Below are positions 62,502 through 64,000 of a stretch of 64,000 nt of DNA, piece after piece. The stretch comes from Labilibaculum sp. DW002 (GTDB lineage: Bacteria; Bacteroidota; Bacteroidia; Bacteroidales; Marinifilaceae), in assembly GCF_029029525.1 (NCBI RefSeq), contig NZ_JAKJSC010000007.1:1-64000 (forward strand). The letters are read 5' to 3'. Both the position numbers and the translations under genes were made by a program. The stretch's first letter is position 1. Each line of letters opens with the position of its first letter. The notes beneath the pieces were generated by a model. It had not been told where the DNA came from. It saw only the letters and a list, made by a program, of their open reading frames with translations, and did no database searches.

Positions 62502-62568
62502 AAAAAATGTTTTAGCAGTAAAGGCATCCCAAACAAATGCTCCTCTAATGGTTGGCATATGAAAGTAG

Positions 62569-62576
62569 CAAATTTA
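62569..62576 (-). promoter_or_regulatory. Candidate promoter -7 box of the AraC-type gene
   Basis: On the minus strand TAAATTTG fits the TAnnTTTG consensus. TTTG at 62602-62599 lies 22 bases upstream, close to the expected -33 spacing. It is ~68 bases before the preferred start codon. Confidence 0.5.
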
Positions 62577-62739
62577 TGTCTGATTTTTCAAGTTAAAACA
62601 AAAATAGCAGAAAAGAACACGGCTTGCTTATCTTCCCACTCATTAAAGAGGAGGGGTGGAGTGAGATGTTAATCTAGATCAAATGTACTTCTATTGATAT
62701 TTAAACAAAACACTCAAACCTTCGATTATGATGCTGATA

Positions 62740-62775
62740 AAAAGGGCAGTACTTAATTTAAGTACTGCCCTTTTT
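62740..62775. terminator. Bidirectional intrinsic terminator
   Basis: AAAGGGCAGTACTTAA pairs with TTAAGTACTGCCCTTT across a small loop, giving a stem of 15 or more base pairs with T-tracts on both strands. It lies 29 bases beyond the stop of the lipoprotein gene at 62804 (minus). Confidence 0.9.
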
Positions 62776-62803
62776 GTGATTATTTTACTAGTATATCCAG
62801 TGA

Positions 62804-63721
62804 TTATTGTAAGGTGAAATCTCCTGAAGCGATTTCTACTTTGTAAGTTCGTTCGCCTTTAACTCCATCTTTTTTAGTATAATTTATTTTGCAATTTATA
62901 TATCCATCTTCTGTCTGATTAAATTTTGCGTCGTCTATTCTGGTATCTTCTGGTAAGTCAGCAAGTGGATTTTCACTTTCCCAAATTATTTCATCATTTT
63001 TAAGATTTCTACGGATGAATTTATTTTCAAATCGAATACTTTCCTGAATATTAATGGAAGTATAATAACCACTGTCAGCAAATTTATTTACTTCAAATTG
63101 CTCAAGTCCATCCATCGTATAACAATTCCATTTATGCTGATGGTTAAAATCGGAATTGGATAAAACTAAAAAGCTATTCTCAAACCAAGGAATGATTTTA
63201 CTAAAGAAATAATCTGTTTTTGGCTGAGTAAAACTCTTTATTCTTTTGTTGGCTTGATCCGAAATAAAATATAAATCACACGATATACCTAGTTTCTCCC
63301 CTGGTGCAGTGTATCCCCATCCCCAAAGGAGAAATGCATAATCATTCTCAAATTCATGAATTTTTCGGATAGAAAAATCGGTGATATTATAGATTGAGCT
63401 TTCACCATAGCCTTCATTTATATTTACAATTGTGTCTAATGTAAATTCGTCGTTTGAAAAAATACTTGTCTTATTTGTTCTACTAAATCCCTTAATGATA
63501 AGCTTGTCTTTTATGCGCCCATTAAAATAAATTGTATTGGTATCACTTCCTATTTGAACCGATTCGTATTTTACATTTGTGTTAAATAAATTGTATTTCG
63601 CCAATATTTCTTCAAATTCATTACTAGGTTGTACATTTTCTTCAATCTCAGAGTCACCATCTGAACAAGAAATCATGGCAATAATAATTGCTAATCCTAA
63701 AAAGAGTTTGTTAATTTTCAT
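62804..63721 (-). CDS. Putative lipoprotein, function unknown
   Basis: The 305-residue protein has a lipoprotein signal (KLFLGLAIIIAMISC, lipobox Cys19) followed by an acidic spacer (SDGDSEIEEN), as for surface-exposed Bacteroidota lipoproteins. The rest is beta-rich with repeated W/Y strands (YAFLLWGWGYTAPG; DYFFSKIIPWFENSFLVLSNSDF) reminiscent of a propeller, but no family is identified. Confidence 0.68.
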   Translation of the reverse strand: MKINKLFLGLAIIIAMISCSDGDSEIEENVQPSNEFEEILAKYNLFNTNVKYESVQIGSDTNTIYFNGRIKDKLIIKGFSRTNKTSIFSNDEFTLDTIVNINEGYGESSIYNITDFSIRKIHEFENDYAFLLWGWGYTAPGEKLGISCDLYFISDQANKRIKSFTQPKTDYFFSKIIPWFENSFLVLSNSDFNHQHKWNCYTMDGLEQFEVNKFADSGYYTSINIQESIRFENKFIRRNLKNDEIIWESENPLADLPEDTRIDDAKFNQTEDGYINCKINYTKKDGVKGERTYKVEIASGDFTLQ

Positions 63722-64000
63722 GCTTTAGTATGTTTGTTTACAGTTTGATTATAATTTCGAAAAAATAATCAATAAGGAATATTTATTATGATTTCAAATT
63801 TATTTTTTTCGGAATGCTAAATGTACCAAAACAATAATTCATAATCTATATTAAATAGTAATTAAAAATCATTCTTTATTTTTTAATTAAAGCTTGATGA
63901 TATGGCATATGATGATGTTACATAAAAACCTATTACTAATCGTTTCCTGATTTTGTAATTGTTTACTGGCTACTGTTTTATTTAACCACAAAGGACACAA

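Noticed and set aside
63983-64000. ACCACAAAGGACACAA at the window end as the start of a known repeat
   Set aside because: The sequence is cut by the window edge, so it cannot be confirmed as more than a common AT-rich intergenic word.

Overview
The window looks like chromosome from a low-GC member of the Bacteroidota, most likely a marine Bacteroidales or Marinilabiliales relative. That placement is inferred from gene families (YitT, DUF6051-like and DUF5687-like proteins, propeller histidine kinases, M56-TonB fusions, twitch radical SAM, RDD), AT-rich intergenic DNA and TAnnTTTG-type promoter boxes. No rRNA or phylogenetic marker is present, so genus is not claimed.

Layout. 0-0.15 kb: two tandem tRNA-Lys(TTT) genes, the first cut by the window edge. 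0.5-4.8 kb: a short-chain dehydrogenase, a sigma-factor-like protein, YitT, a lysophospholipid acyltransferase and an omega-amidase. 4.8-9.6 kb: a BlaI repressor, an M56 (BlaR1-type) metallopeptidase carrying two TonB C-terminal domains, and three stand-alone TonB-like proteins. The same palindrome, AACTA-N6-TAGTT, lies upstream of blaI, tonB1 and tonB2 and is a candidate BlaI operator. 9.6-16.1 kb: B3/4 protein, a folate cluster (pteridine-reductase-like SDR, folB, folK), NUDIX, C_GCAxxG_C_C protein, small membrane and secreted proteins, a DUF6051-like hydrolase and an isochorismatase-like hydrolase. 16.1-27 kb: fermentative metabolism: a D-lactate dehydrogenase-type FAD/Fe-S protein, pta-ackA, a propeller sensor kinase, and two phosphate butyryl/acetyltransferase genes, the second broken by a one-base frameshift. 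27-34.4 kb: a twitch-type radical SAM protein and two large PAS sensor kinases that are recent paralogues.

34.5-50.4 kb is an accessory array, all on the minus strand: an M50-like protease, lipoproteins, a metallophosphoesterase, RDD and other small membrane proteins, an ABC exporter, an outer-membrane barrel and a PHP-ATPase operon. About eleven copies of a short imperfect palindrome (core CACGAT-aca-ATCGTG, outer arms GCT/AGC) sit here, most of them within about 10-25 bases of the stop codon of the preceding minus-strand gene and all in the same orientation. None carries a T-tract, so they do not look like terminators. Two copies belong to ~100-bp direct repeats that flank a gene as in a cassette. 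The array ends with a PHP-domain/ABC-type ATPase gene overlapping a small partner gene, and beyond it a ~100-bp imperfect inverted repeat with attC-like architecture. This gene array, its repeats and the PHP-ATPase pair are the best candidate in the window for an undescribed system.

50.5-51.35 kb is a G+T-rich stretch with no convincing gene. 51.3-64 kb: a DUF6261-like protein, M23 peptidase, lipoprotein, second RDD protein, BASS transporter, CPBP protease, second metallophosphoesterase (same 390-residue length as the first), a LytS/LytTR two-component pair, a membrane acyltransferase, a membrane-anchored AraC regulator and a lipoprotein. Three minus-strand genes here end in near-identical terminators.
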